Below, in pieces: positions 35,132 to 42,817 of a DNA stretch of 64,000 nt. The notes below the pieces were generated by a model, which saw only the letters and a program-made list of their open reading frames with translations, did not search any database and had not been told where the DNA came from. Positions within the stretch are counted from its first letter, which is position 1. The number at the start of each line of letters is the position of its first letter. This DNA comes from Brevinema_A sp051649245 (lineage in GTDB: Bacteria; Spirochaetota; Brevinematia; Brevinematales; Brevinemataceae): NCBI GenBank assembly GCA_051649245.1, contig JBOFGS010000018.1:1-64000 (forward strand). Direction: 5' to 3'. The position numbers and the translations under genes were made by a program.

Positions 35132-37360
35132 TTATCTACCATTAATGTCAATAATTTGGAAGCGTACCTCGGCATTATCATTCCATTCATTGATTTCAGG
35201 AATACCTACAACATCAAATTCTGCTGAATCTTTTAGTTCATTCCAACGACTTGCAAATCCCCAAGCAATCGCACTAAATTGCTTTTTTCCTTTACGAAAT
35301 TTGAAAAATACATGTTCTTTATTTTTACCAATATTTTTTTGTTCAATCAAAGCCACATTTTTCACTAAGAAATTTGGAGATTGATTTTTACTTCCGATTG
35401 GGCTGAATAAATGGTTCATATAATTGATATTTTTGACGGTTAAAATAGATAAATCGGTAAGTTCAATATCGATATCCAGGGGATTTTTTAATGTTTCTGT
35501 AGTCCAATTGTTCATATATTTTTGTAAATATTCTTTGAAAACAGATATATTTTCTTCTTCAATGACAAATCCACCGGCAGATTTATGTCCTCCATAACGA
35601 ATAAAGATGTGTTCATAAGAATGGAGAAACTCGACAATATTAAAATCACCTGTAGATCGTACAGAACCTGAGTATGTACCGTTTTCTATCTTCGCAATAA
35701 TAATAACAGGAACATGAAATTGATTTGAGAGTTTTGTGGCAATAAGCCCTGTCAATCCACGAGCTATATTATCAGAGACGATAAAGACATATTTACTTTC
35801 TTTAATCTCATCATGGTTTGTTGAACTAATAATTTCTGATTCAAGTGATGTAATAATATCTTTTCGTTCTTGATCTTTTTTAATCAATTCCTCAACCAGT
35901 ACATTTGCTTGATTAATATTACTTGAAATTAATAATTGTACTACTAACCCAGCTTGTCCGAGACGTCCCGGAGAGTTAATAATAGGTCCTAATGTCCATC
36001 CAATGGTTTTAGAATCAAGTGTATCCATAATACCCAGACGTCTTAATAAGGTAATTAATCCTATGGTCGTTAATTTTACGTTTTTTTGATCGATACCCAT
36101 CTTGACAATAATACGATTTTCGTCTTCTAAAGGCATAATATCTGCTACCGTACCAATAGCTGCAAGTGGAAAGAGTTCTGATAAAATTTGTTTTATGGGC
36201 TGAGATTTTGTTAATATCATCCGTCGATAAATTTCTGCATTAAGTCGAACGTCATTGAGTGCACGATGTAATTTTGTTTGATCGACAAAAAGTCCCAAAA
36301 ATTCACCTATGACAAATAAGGCATGAGATTTGAGATGTTTGAACATAACACGAGAAAGAGGCAATGTATCAATAGGGTGGTTTGTAATAGATGTATTAAG
36401 ATATTTTTTTAATTGGATTTGTATAAATTTCATATCAAACCCAATAATATTATGACCAATTAAAACCCTATCCCCAATAAAATTGATAAATTTTTGGAGT
36501 GCTTCTTGGATACAAATGCCTTCTGATTCCAGCATTTTATTGGTAATTCCTGTAATTTCGATAATTTTTGAATTAAGAGGTTGCGATGTTTTGACAAGGC
36601 ATTGAAAATGATCAATTTCAACACCATTTTTAGTAATAATCGCTGCGATTTCTGTGATTTCGTCATGTTCAGGATCGAGACCTGTAGTCTCAATATCAAA
36701 AAATACCAATTCTTGGTTATATTCTGAGATATAAAAAGCTTCAGCCAGTGCTTGAGCAAGTTTGAATGCAACACCAGCACCTGCTAAAAAAGGAAAAGGA
36801 TAATCATGAAGTTTAGGATTGATTAATGCAAAAGCGTCCGGTAATTCTTCTAACGGTTCGTGATGATCTGTGATAATCAAATCAATCCCCAATTCTTTTG
36901 CATAAGCAGCTTCTTTAATAGCAGTAATACCACAATCTACAGTAATGATTAATGATATTTCTTGTTGATAGGCCTCATCCAATGCTTCATAAGAAATTCC
37001 ATAATGCTGATCCCCTTCAGGTACACGAAAAGAAATATCTCCTTTAAATCGTGAAATAATTCGGTAAATAATTGCAGTAGAAGTAACACCATCAGCATCT
37101 TTGTCGCCAAAGATAAGAATTTTTTCTTTTTTATTTATTGCTTCAATGATACGAGAGACAGATTTGTCCACATGATGAAGCATAAAAGGACTTGGTAATG
37201 AAAACATTTGTGGAAACGCAAAACTCATGATTGCCGGATACGTGTCAATACCTCTATTTTTAGCAATATTTAAGATAAACTCAGGAAGTAAAAGTGAATT
37301 CTTTATCTCACGATGTAGTGGTACATCAGAGCGACGAAGATTCCATTCGAAATAAGGCAT
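35132..37360 (-). CDS. recJ: RecJ single-strand exonuclease with inserted DnaQ-like exonuclease domain
   Basis: A 742-residue protein, much longer than the 577-residue E. coli RecJ. DHH motifs are GDKDADG (85-91), TVDCG (Asp142), TDHH (164-167), AIGTVADIMPL (401-411) and NSPGRLG (462-468). The DHHA1 region has RYGGHKSAGGF and an OB-like C-terminus follows. Between AGAGVAFKLAQALAE and LAAIGTVAD, where RecJ normally has a short linker, lies a full DEDDh 3'-5' exonuclease: FFDIETTGLD (Asp222, Glu224), GHNIIGFDMKF (Asp309) and HRALNDVRLN (His365, Asp370). All catalytic residues of both domains are intact. CGGAGAAC precedes the start. Confidence 0.9.
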   Translation of the reverse strand: MPYFEWNLRRSDVPLHREIKNSLLLPEFILNIAKNRGIDTYPAIMSFAFPQMFSLPSPFMLHHVDKSVSRIIEAINKKEKILIFGDKDADGVTSTAIIYRIISRFKGDISFRVPEGDQHYGISYEALDEAYQQEISLIITVDCGITAIKEAAYAKELGIDLIITDHHEPLEELPDAFALINPKLHDYPFPFLAGAGVAFKLAQALAEAFYISEYNQELVFFDIETTGLDPEHDEITEIAAIITKNGVEIDHFQCLVKTSQPLNSKIIEITGITNKMLESEGICIQEALQKFINFIGDRVLIGHNIIGFDMKFIQIQLKKYLNTSITNHPIDTLPLSRVMFKHLKSHALFVIGEFLGLFVDQTKLHRALNDVRLNAEIYRRMILTKSQPIKQILSELFPLAAIGTVADIMPLEDENRIIVKMGIDQKNVKLTTIGLITLLRRLGIMDTLDSKTIGWTLGPIINSPGRLGQAGLVVQLLISSNINQANVLVEELIKKDQERKDIITSLESEIISSTNHDEIKESKYVFIVSDNIARGLTGLIATKLSNQFHVPVIIIAKIENGTYSGSVRSTGDFNIVEFLHSYEHIFIRYGGHKSAGGFVIEEENISVFKEYLQKYMNNWTTETLKNPLDIDIELTDLSILTVKNINYMNHLFSPIGSKNQSPNFLVKNVALIEQKNIGKNKEHVFFKFRKGKKQFSAIAWGFASRWNELKDSAEFDVVGIPEINEWNDNAEVRFQIIDINGR

Positions 37361-37690
37361 TTTGTTCTCCGTCTTTATTAATATTTTTTATTATAAAAAC
37401 ATGTTTTTATAAGCATGATGACAGCTTAAAAGATTATGAACAACATATCAACAGCTTAGATCTTATGGTAATGGTAGTTGTATAGTAAAAATATACCTAT
37501 ATATATAGTAACATAATTTTTAACAAATATCAACATTAATAATGATATAAATCTCATCATAAATAAAGTATTATCCTGAAAATTTTTATTAAAAAAATAA
37601 ACCTATTCTTGATAAAAAATATAAAATAGTGTATAATATTAAATGTGTTTTATGATACATTAATGGACTGAAATTTTTTGGAGGAATATT
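37361..37690. other. 330-bp divergent gap between recJ and the bactofilin gene
   Basis: It holds the plus-strand promoter at 37609-37637. No clear minus-strand promoter for recJ, repeat or RNA gene was identified. Confidence 0.5.
37609..37637 (+). promoter_or_regulatory. Sigma-70-type promoter for bactofilin-map
   Basis: TTGATA (37609-37614), a 17-bp spacer and exact TATAAT (37632-37637), about 54 bp before the GTG start. Confidence 0.65.
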
Positions 37691-38122
37691 GTGAGTAAAG
37701 AATTTGTAGCTAATAGCTTAGTGGGCGATGGAGCTGTTTTTGAAGGTAAATTTCATGTAGCTGGTTCTTTTCGTTTAGATGGTCAATTTGATGGTGAATT
37801 GACTGTTGAAGAACATTTATTTATTAGTCCTGTGGGACGTCTTAAAACAGATACTGTTTATACAAAAACAATTGCTGTTGCCGGTATTTTTATCGGAAAT
37901 ATTGAAGCATCACAAGAAGTACAATTATTATCAACAGGACGTGTGTTGGGAAATATAAGATCCCCAAAACTACTAATGGAACCTGGTGTTGTTGTGCAAG
38001 GACAAATTGATATTACGGGAACAGGCGGTATTAATATTAAAGAGTCTATTGCCGAAACTAATCAACATACAGTTCTCAAAAAAACATCAAAAAATAATGC
38101 TGATTTTGAAGAAACTGTTTGA
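37691..38122 (+). CDS. Bactofilin
   Basis: A 143-residue bactofilin cytoskeletal protein. The start is GTG with GGAGG upstream. The central domain is a right-handed beta-helix made of short repeats such as VFEGKFHVAGSFRLDGQFDG, VAGIFIGNIEASQ, STGRVLGNIRSP and GVVVQGQIDI, typical of bactofilins. Disordered ends flank it. Bactofilins polymerise without nucleotide at the membrane and often position cell-wall enzymes or shape the cell, which would suit a helical spirochaete. It is co-transcribed with map, 24 bp downstream. Confidence 0.88.
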   Translation: MSKEFVANSLVGDGAVFEGKFHVAGSFRLDGQFDGELTVEEHLFISPVGRLKTDTVYTKTIAVAGIFIGNIEASQEVQLLSTGRVLGNIRSPKLLMEPGVVVQGQIDITGTGGINIKESIAETNQHTVLKKTSKNNADFEETV

Positions 38123-38146
38123 TATACATAGGAATAAAATATTATC

Positions 38147-38926
38147 ATGATAAAAAACACACTCCAACTCGAATATTTAAGACAAGCTGGGAAAGTTGTT
38201 GCTGATATTTATAATCATTTGAAAACAGTTATTAAACCTGGTGTGACAGGTTTGGAAGTAGATGCTATTGTAGAAGAAATGATTTATGCACGTGGTGCAA
38301 GACCGGCATTTAAAAATTATGTTCCTATGAAAGGAATGCCCCCTTTTCCATCTAGTATTTGTTGGTCAATTAATGAAGAGGTAATACATGGTCTCCCAAA
38401 TTCTCGCATCATTAATGATGGAGATGTGGTTTCTGTAGATATGGGTGTTGAATTGAATGGTTATTATGGTGACTCTGCTTATACATTTTTAGTAGGTAAT
38501 GTTAGTCCTGAAGTTAAAAAAATGTCTGATACTACACAAGAAGCTCTTAAAGCCGCTATTCGTATTTGTGAACCTGGTAATTATATTGGTGATATTGGAA
38601 AAGCAATAGAATCTGTAATTAAAAAACAATACGGAATAGTGAGAGATTATTGTGGACATGGCATAGGAAAACATCTTCATGAAAAACCACATATTGTTAA
38701 TTACTATGATCCAAAACGTCGTGGTCCACGAATGGAAATAGGAATGGTTCTTGCCATTGAGCCTATGGTTAATTTAGGTACCCATAATGTTATGCTCAAA
38801 GAAGATGGATGGACAGTGGTAACTCAAGATAAAAGTCCTTCCTGCCATTGGGAGCATACGGTTGCTATTAGTAAAGATGGTCCTATCATTCTTACTGATA
38901 GAGGTGATTTCCCTATTTATGATTAG
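38147..38926 (+). CDS. map: Methionine aminopeptidase, type I
   Basis: A 259-residue enzyme that removes the initiator methionine from new proteins. The five metal ligands are present: Asp98 (VSVDMGV), Asp109 (YYGDSAY), His171 (CGHGIGKHLHE), Glu205 (AIEPMV) and Glu236 (WEHTVAI), with the substrate-binding His81 in NEEVIHGLP. Length fits the short type Ia with no N-terminal zinc finger. It follows bactofilin by 24 bp and ends at the 19-bp terminator at 38944-38985. Confidence 0.95.
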   Translation: MIKNTLQLEYLRQAGKVVADIYNHLKTVIKPGVTGLEVDAIVEEMIYARGARPAFKNYVPMKGMPPFPSSICWSINEEVIHGLPNSRIINDGDVVSVDMGVELNGYYGDSAYTFLVGNVSPEVKKMSDTTQEALKAAIRICEPGNYIGDIGKAIESVIKKQYGIVRDYCGHGIGKHLHEKPHIVNYYDPKRRGPRMEIGMVLAIEPMVNLGTHNVMLKEDGWTVVTQDKSPSCHWEHTVAISKDGPIILTDRGDFPIYD

Positions 38927-38943
38927 CAAATGATAAAATAATA

Positions 38944-38985
38944 AAAACAAAAAAATCCTATAATAGTATAGGATTTTTTTGTTTT
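38944..38985 (+). terminator. Intrinsic terminator after map
   Basis: A perfect 19-bp stem (38944-38962 with 38967-38985), 4-nt loop, with A7/T7 tracts. Confidence 0.85.
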
Positions 38986-39007
38986 CCTCATGTAATCTAA
39001 AAAAAAA

Positions 39008-39048
39008 TCCGATAATTTAATGAAACAAAAAAATATTGTATTATCGGA
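39008..39048 (+). promoter_or_regulatory. Leader inverted repeat that includes part of a ribosome binding site
   Basis: A 9-bp perfect inverted repeat, arms 39008-39016 and 39040-39048. The right arm contains the first part of the strong site CGGAGG (39045-39050) of the small ORF at 39057. If folded, the hairpin would partly hide the site. Confidence 0.4.
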
Positions 39049-39056
39049 GGATGAAT

Positions 39057-39209
39057 ATGATTCAACAAGTGACCTCTAATATCACTGTTAACCAAATGCA
39101 TTCTGTATCAGCATGTAGGACTAAAAATTTAGTTCATTTTTATCGAGCAGTTGCGTTATTCTCAATACCGATTCGTTCTTCTGCACTTGGTCTTAGACGT
39201 CGTAAATAA
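39057..39209 (+). CDS. Small ORF, 50 residues, basic C-terminus
   Basis: A 50-codon ORF preceded by CGGAGG at 7-nt spacing. It lies isolated between two strong terminators (38944-38985 and 39225-39253), so it forms its own transcription unit. The product starts MIQQVTSNITVNQM, has a moderately hydrophobic middle (FYRAVALFSIPI) and ends LGLRRRK. It has no signal peptide and was not recognised. It could be a real small protein or a regulatory leader peptide; the ribosome binding site and isolation favour a gene. Confidence 0.45.
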   Translation: MIQQVTSNITVNQMHSVSACRTKNLVHFYRAVALFSIPIRSSALGLRRRK

Positions 39210-39224
39210 TTCTCTTTTTATCAT

Positions 39225-39253
39225 AAAAAAACCCTTATATTAAGGGTTTTTTT
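39225..39253. terminator. Bidirectional terminator
   Basis: A perfect 13-bp stem (39225-39237 with 39241-39253), 3-nt loop, ACCCTTA core with A7 and T7 tracts. It overlaps the stop of the minus-strand HAD-like gene and follows the small plus-strand ORF. Confidence 0.85.
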
Positions 39254-39696
39254 TGTATTTGATATGTTAAAATATCATTTGGTTTTTTTAATCTAATAGT
39301 GAATTTATTCATAGTGCTTGAGTTTATTTGGTCACTATTCCATTCAGCAAATCCAAATTTCATCCCTGCTCCTTTTGCAGCTAGGTATGCTTGCTGTGTG
39401 TTTCCTATAAAAATACATTCTTTTGTTTTTTTGGATGTAAGAAGGACATATTTTAATAATAACGCAGGAGGAAAATTTGTGTTTTCATCAGGAAAAATAA
39501 TATGCTCAAAATAAGAGTCTATTTTTTGATATCTTAATGCTCCTATTATATCAGCATTATCTCTAAAAGAGATAAGACCACATGCAATATTTTGTTTTTT
39601 ACATTGATCTAGTATTTCTTTGATACCATCAAATAAGATACCATTATTATTAATAATGGTATCTTCTAGATTAAAAATAATAGTATGATGTTTCAT
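39235..39696 (-). CDS. HAD-superfamily-like protein with degenerate active site
   Basis: A 153-residue protein with the order of HAD phosphatase motifs, but motif I reads IIFNLEDTI where active enzymes have DxDx(T/V). The nucleophile Asp is Asn and the second Asp is Glu. Motif II looks like GLISFRDN, and the later IFIGNTQQAYLAAKGAGMK resembles the motif IV region (GDxxxD), again with altered acids. It is probably not a phosphatase in the usual sense and may be regulatory or decaying. AAAAGGAT precedes the start. Confidence 0.65.
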   Translation of the reverse strand: MKHHTIIFNLEDTIINNNGILFDGIKEILDQCKKQNIACGLISFRDNADIIGALRYQKIDSYFEHIIFPDENTNFPPALLLKYVLLTSKKTKECIFIGNTQQAYLAAKGAGMKFGFAEWNSDQINSSTMNKFTIRLKKPNDILTYQIQKKPLI

Positions 39697-39835
39697 CTAT
39701 AAGATCCTTTTGATAATTTAAATTGTATGTCTATATGTTCTAATGAGAAAGAATTATTTGATTATTAACTTTTTAATATGTATATTTATAATATACAATA
39801 AAAATATATTAGCGAATAAATAAAGGAGGATAGCT

Positions 39836-40186
39836 ATGATATTAGCAATCACACCTGAAAATAATTTCTATTCCAAACAATATACTACGTTATCAGCAGA
39901 AAAGTTAGCAGTCAAAACATGTATTATCAGAAATCAAAAGAGCATGGACTATATTGTCCTCCATGAACATTACAAAATGATGACCAAAATATATAGAAAC
40001 ATGCTCTATAGTCTAGCTCAAGGCAAATGTTTTTATCTCATTTTCCCTAAAATTATTGTCTGTGATATTATTTATATCGAAGAATTTTACAAAGAAATAT
40101 TTTTATTAATATTTGAAGAATTAAAAGGACATTTTAGTATTAATTTTGTTGAACATAAAGAAATTGAACAAAAATATTCCCTATAA
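39836..40186 (+). CDS. Orphan protein, 116 residues
   Basis: A 116-residue protein with a strong AGGAGG site upstream of the ATG. No signal peptide; the product is basic and aromatic with a helical C-terminal half (YIEEFYKEIFLLIFEELKG). No family was recognised. Its stop overlaps the stop of the convergent gene 40181-40717 by 6 bp, and no terminator separates the two. Confidence 0.55.
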   Translation: MILAITPENNFYSKQYTTLSAEKLAVKTCIIRNQKSMDYIVLHEHYKMMTKIYRNMLYSLAQGKCFYLIFPKIIVCDIIYIEEFYKEIFLLIFEELKGHFSINFVEHKEIEQKYSL

Positions 40187-40717
40187 TTTTAATGATTGAA
40201 GAATTTCAATAATACCATCTTCTATGTTATTATCTTTATTATCTTCAATATATTTTAATGTTTCTTCTAAATGATAGTCTTTTTGATCCAAAAGTAATAG
40301 ACTTTCATAAGTATACATAGTATAAGAAAATAAATCATCAATATTATCTTCTAAAAGTTCAAAATGTGTTTTTTTCAATAATGATTCATTATATTTCATC
40401 AAAACGACACTTAATTTTTGAAAAAATATAAGTTCTGATGATAATGTTACTAATTCAGGATACAAAATAATCATATCTTCTAATGTTTTTTTTGTAATTT
40501 CTTGGACATTAGCAGGATAATGGGATGAGATAAAATTCATTGTTTTTTCAATGTCTAAGTTACTTTTTGAAAGTGCATAAGTAGTTAAAAATCCACAATA
40601 TGAGATATTGGCTATATCAATTTCGTCTTCATAAGTGAACGATTCTTTTTCTAAAGATTGTTCAATAAAAATAGATATGTATAGTATATATAGTGCTTCA
40701 AAATTAAATATAGTCAT
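40181..40717 (-). CDS. Orphan acidic helical protein, 178 residues
   Basis: A 178-residue protein. I start at 40717, where AGGATAA precedes the ATG; the frame also runs upstream to 40780 without a site. The sequence is helix-rich and acidic, with Leu/Ile heptad-like spacing (LEDNIDDLFSYTMYTYESLL, YIEDNKDNNIEDGIIEILQ). No signal peptide or known domain is seen. It overlaps the opposite-strand gene 39836-40186 tail to tail. Confidence 0.55.
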   Translation of the reverse strand: MTIFNFEALYILYISIFIEQSLEKESFTYEDEIDIANISYCGFLTTYALSKSNLDIEKTMNFISSHYPANVQEITKKTLEDMIILYPELVTLSSELIFFQKLSVVLMKYNESLLKKTHFELLEDNIDDLFSYTMYTYESLLLLDQKDYHLEETLKYIEDNKDNNIEDGIIEILQSLKL

Positions 40718-40816
40718 TCTGATTATCCTGTTATTCTTCTCTATATTTATATTAGTATATATAAATATCTGAAAAGTCATAATTTATTTGAATTAGTTTT
40801 TTCTTTTTTATTCCCT

Positions 40817-40876
40817 AAATGATTCCATAGAGTCTTTATAAATTTATTTCAAAGACTCTATGGAATCATTTTTTGT
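40817..40876 (+). terminator. Intrinsic terminator without a nearby upstream gene
   Basis: A perfect 21-bp stem (40817-40837 with 40851-40871) and a 13-nt loop, followed by T residues to about 40875. It works on the plus strand only. The nearest plus-strand gene ends 630 bp earlier at 40186, on the far side of the opposing gene 40181-40717. Confidence 0.75.
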
Positions 40877-41239
40877 TGAATTTCCGTTGCTAATATTGTT
40901 CTGAAGTATCTAGAGATCTATTTTTTTGATGATTGTTGATGGAATAATCTCCATATTTTTAATCATTTGATAAGGTTTCCTGTTATTGATACAATATGAT
41001 CATTTGTTAAAGATATGTGTACAAAAAAATCATACGATGTTATCTCCAGATTGTGTGATAAATTAATTGAATAATTTATCTTATGAATTGCAATGCTATC
41101 GATAAAAGATGAATATAATTATTTTTCTGCTGAATATTTACTGACTTTGTTTCCCAATAATAACATTAATACGTATACGAGATTGATTTAATCTATCAAT
41201 GAAACATAAGTTAAGACTGCTTTCTATATTTATTTAAGA

Positions 41240-41253
41240 TCATTGATCAATGA
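41240..41253. promoter_or_regulatory. 14-bp perfect palindrome upstream of the V-ATPase promoter
   Basis: TCATTGATCAATGA is its own reverse complement. It lies 36 bp upstream of the -35 hexamer and could be a regulator site. No regulator is known from the window. Confidence 0.35.
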
Positions 41254-41289
41254 AATAGATTCATTTTTATATATTTTTTAAATTTTTGT

Positions 41290-41318
41290 TTGACATTTGT
41301 ATATCGTCACTTTATAAT
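41290..41318 (+). promoter_or_regulatory. Consensus promoter of the V-ATPase operon
   Basis: TTGACA (41290-41295), a 17-bp spacer and TATAAT (41313-41318), both exact consensus, 77 bp before the ATG of the proteolipid gene. Confidence 0.78.
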
Positions 41319-41395
41319 ATGAATATATAATTGTTATTATTTATGTAGGCATATATTTATGTAATTTAGTTAAGAATCAAAAATGGAGGATTTAT

Positions 41396-41845
41396 ATGAT
41401 TATTGTTGGTACAATGATGGCATTAATGTGTCTCGCAGGTTTAATAGTACTTGCTTTGCACATTAAGAAAAAGCAAGGGAATATCCCTGTATTTGCAGCA
41501 AAAACAATCTTGGGTGGGTTTATTGGGTTTTTTACCATTATGGGAGCTTTATTAATTGCTTCAATATTTAATGTGTCACCAGCTTTTGCTTCTGAAGCAG
41601 CATCTGTTGCTGGAGCACTACCTGCTGAAGCATACGCAACAGCATTTTTAGGTGCAGGTCTTTCAGTTGGTTTAGCTTGTATCGGAACAGGGATTGCTAC
41701 AGGAATGTCAGCATCAGCAGCTATAGGTGCAGTAAGTGAAAACCCAAAAATGCTTGGTACATCTTTATTGTTTGTTGGTCTTTCTGAAGGTATAGCAATT
41801 TATGGCGTTATCATTGCTATTATGATTTTAGGAAAATTAGGTTAA
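41396..41845 (+). CDS. atpK: V-type ATPase subunit K (rotor proteolipid)
   Basis: A 149-residue proteolipid forming the ion-translocating rotor ring. It has four hydrophobic segments (about 1-22, 36-58, 80-104 and 118-147). The last two form the c-subunit hairpin: GAGLSVGLACIGTGIATG, the polar loop SENPKM, and LLFVGLSEGIAIYGVII with the ion-binding Glu131. The first two segments are diverged and carry no equivalent acid, so there is one ion site per chain. The start has a GGAGG site. It is the first gene of the operon, and a terminator lies right after its stop codon. Confidence 0.92.
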   Translation: MIIVGTMMALMCLAGLIVLALHIKKKQGNIPVFAAKTILGGFIGFFTIMGALLIASIFNVSPAFASEAASVAGALPAEAYATAFLGAGLSVGLACIGTGIATGMSASAAIGAVSENPKMLGTSLLFVGLSEGIAIYGVIIAIMILGKLG

Positions 41846-41876
41846 GTGTTCATAACGTTTAACCTAATTTTTTATT
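41833..41876 (+). terminator. Intrinsic terminator directly after atpK, inside the operon
   Basis: A perfect 13-bp stem (41833-41845 with 41859-41871), loop 13 nt, then T-rich sequence to 41876. The left arm includes the atpK stop codon. The next gene starts 53 bp after that stop, so this is a partial terminator or processing hairpin within the operon. Confidence 0.7.
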
Positions 41877-41897
41877 TTAAATATTTAGGAAATTACA

Positions 41898-42200
41898 ATG
41901 AAAGTAGTTGCCCTTGTTGGTGAGCAAGTTGCTCCTATTTTTTATCTGAGTGGAATGGAAGTTATTTCAGCAGAAGGAATAGAAAACCTGAAAAAGAAAT
42001 TTGAAGAATGTACTAACAGGAAAGATATTGCGTTACTTGTTATTTCTGCACGCTATGCTCAAGCTTTAAAAACAGAGATTGAAGAAGTTCGTTTTTCCAC
42101 AAAAGATCTTGCGATTTTAGAAATTAGTTCTTCTCAAGGTGATTTTAAAGCTGGGGAAAAATTAATGAAATATATTAAGGAAGCAATAGGTTTGTCATAA
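41898..42200 (+). CDS. atpF: V-type ATPase subunit F
   Basis: A 100-residue subunit F of the central stalk. The sequence has the CheY-like Rossmann pattern of the family: KVVALVGEQVAPIFYLSGM, IALLVISARYAQAL and the C-terminal helix after LEISSSQGDF. In other bacteria this subunit sits with D in the rotor and can regulate ATP hydrolysis. TTAGGAAATT precedes the start. Its position after K and before E is not the order seen in Thermus or Enterococcus. Confidence 0.85.
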   Translation: MKVVALVGEQVAPIFYLSGMEVISAEGIENLKKKFEECTNRKDIALLVISARYAQALKTEIEEVRFSTKDLAILEISSSQGDFKAGEKLMKYIKEAIGLS

Positions 42201-42229
42201 TTGTTTTTTTATATGTTTAGGGAGAAAAT

Positions 42230-42817
42230 ATGGCATTGAATCATATGTTTGACCATGTTCAGAATGAAACAAAAAAAGAAGTCGAAGAACACATCAACAG
42301 TATTAAAGTTTCGATGGCAAAAAAATTAATTGCTTTTGGTGAAGAAGAAGAAAAACAATTACACCAAAAAAAAGAGCGATTAATTTCTCAATTAATGAAA
42401 AAAGAAGAAGTACTTAAATCTGAGCAAGAATTTCAATATAAAGCAAAAGTCCATGCTATAGAAAATATGCTAGCTGACCAAGTATTAGATTTTATTAAAG
42501 TTAATTTATTAGAATTTGCTAATTCGAATCAGCGTTATTATCAAATTTTATTATCTTGGTTTAGAAAAGCATTGAATCTTATGCAAAAACAACAAATTGT
42601 GATTTATGTTGCTGATAAAGATCAACAACATATACAAGCACTTTTAAACGAAATGGATTGGCAGTACACATTTGAAGTTTCTGCTACAGTAAAAGCTGGG
42701 TTTATTATTAACGGTATGTCAGGCGAAACAATTGATCTTAGTTTTGATACCTTATTTCAAGAACGAAAAGAGTACTTATTGCAATCAGCAATGAGTATAC
42801 TGAAGGAGAACTCGTGA
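42230..42817 (+). CDS. atpE: V-type ATPase subunit E (peripheral stalk)
   Basis: A 195-residue subunit E. The N-terminal 110 residues are a long charged coiled coil (EEHINSIKVSMAKKLIAFGEEE onward in pattern), and the C-terminal part is a globular domain with QQIVIYVADKDQQH and AGFIINGMSGETIDLSFDTLF, a typical E-subunit ending. It links the A3B3 head to the membrane part with subunit G/H. GGGAG precedes the start. Its stop overlaps the atpA GTG start by 4 bp. Confidence 0.88.
   Translation: MALNHMFDHVQNETKKEVEEHINSIKVSMAKKLIAFGEEEEKQLHQKKERLISQLMKKEEVLKSEQEFQYKAKVHAIENMLADQVLDFIKVNLLEFANSNQRYYQILLSWFRKALNLMQKQQIVIYVADKDQQHIQALLNEMDWQYTFEVSATVKAGFIINGMSGETIDLSFDTLFQERKEYLLQSAMSILKENS

Larger units (their letters stand above)
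40718..41395. other. 678-bp gap upstream of the V-ATPase operon
   Basis: It contains the plus-strand terminator at 40817-40876, a 14-bp palindrome at 41240-41253 and the consensus promoter at 41290-41318. Between 40880 and 41230 no gene or RNA element is recognisable. Confidence 0.5.

Noticed and set aside
39057..39209. Reading the small ORF as the 5' part of a longer gene or leader peptide of the HAD gene
   Set aside because: The HAD gene is on the opposite strand and a terminator follows the ORF, so it cannot be a leader peptide for it.
40880..41230. tRNA or other RNA gene in the gap before the V-ATPase operon
   Set aside because: No cloverleaf-like arms or conserved RNA motif could be drawn from the sequence.
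41290..41395. A riboswitch in the atpK leader
   Set aside because: Only about 70 nt between the start point and the ATG, with no terminator or stable structure in it.
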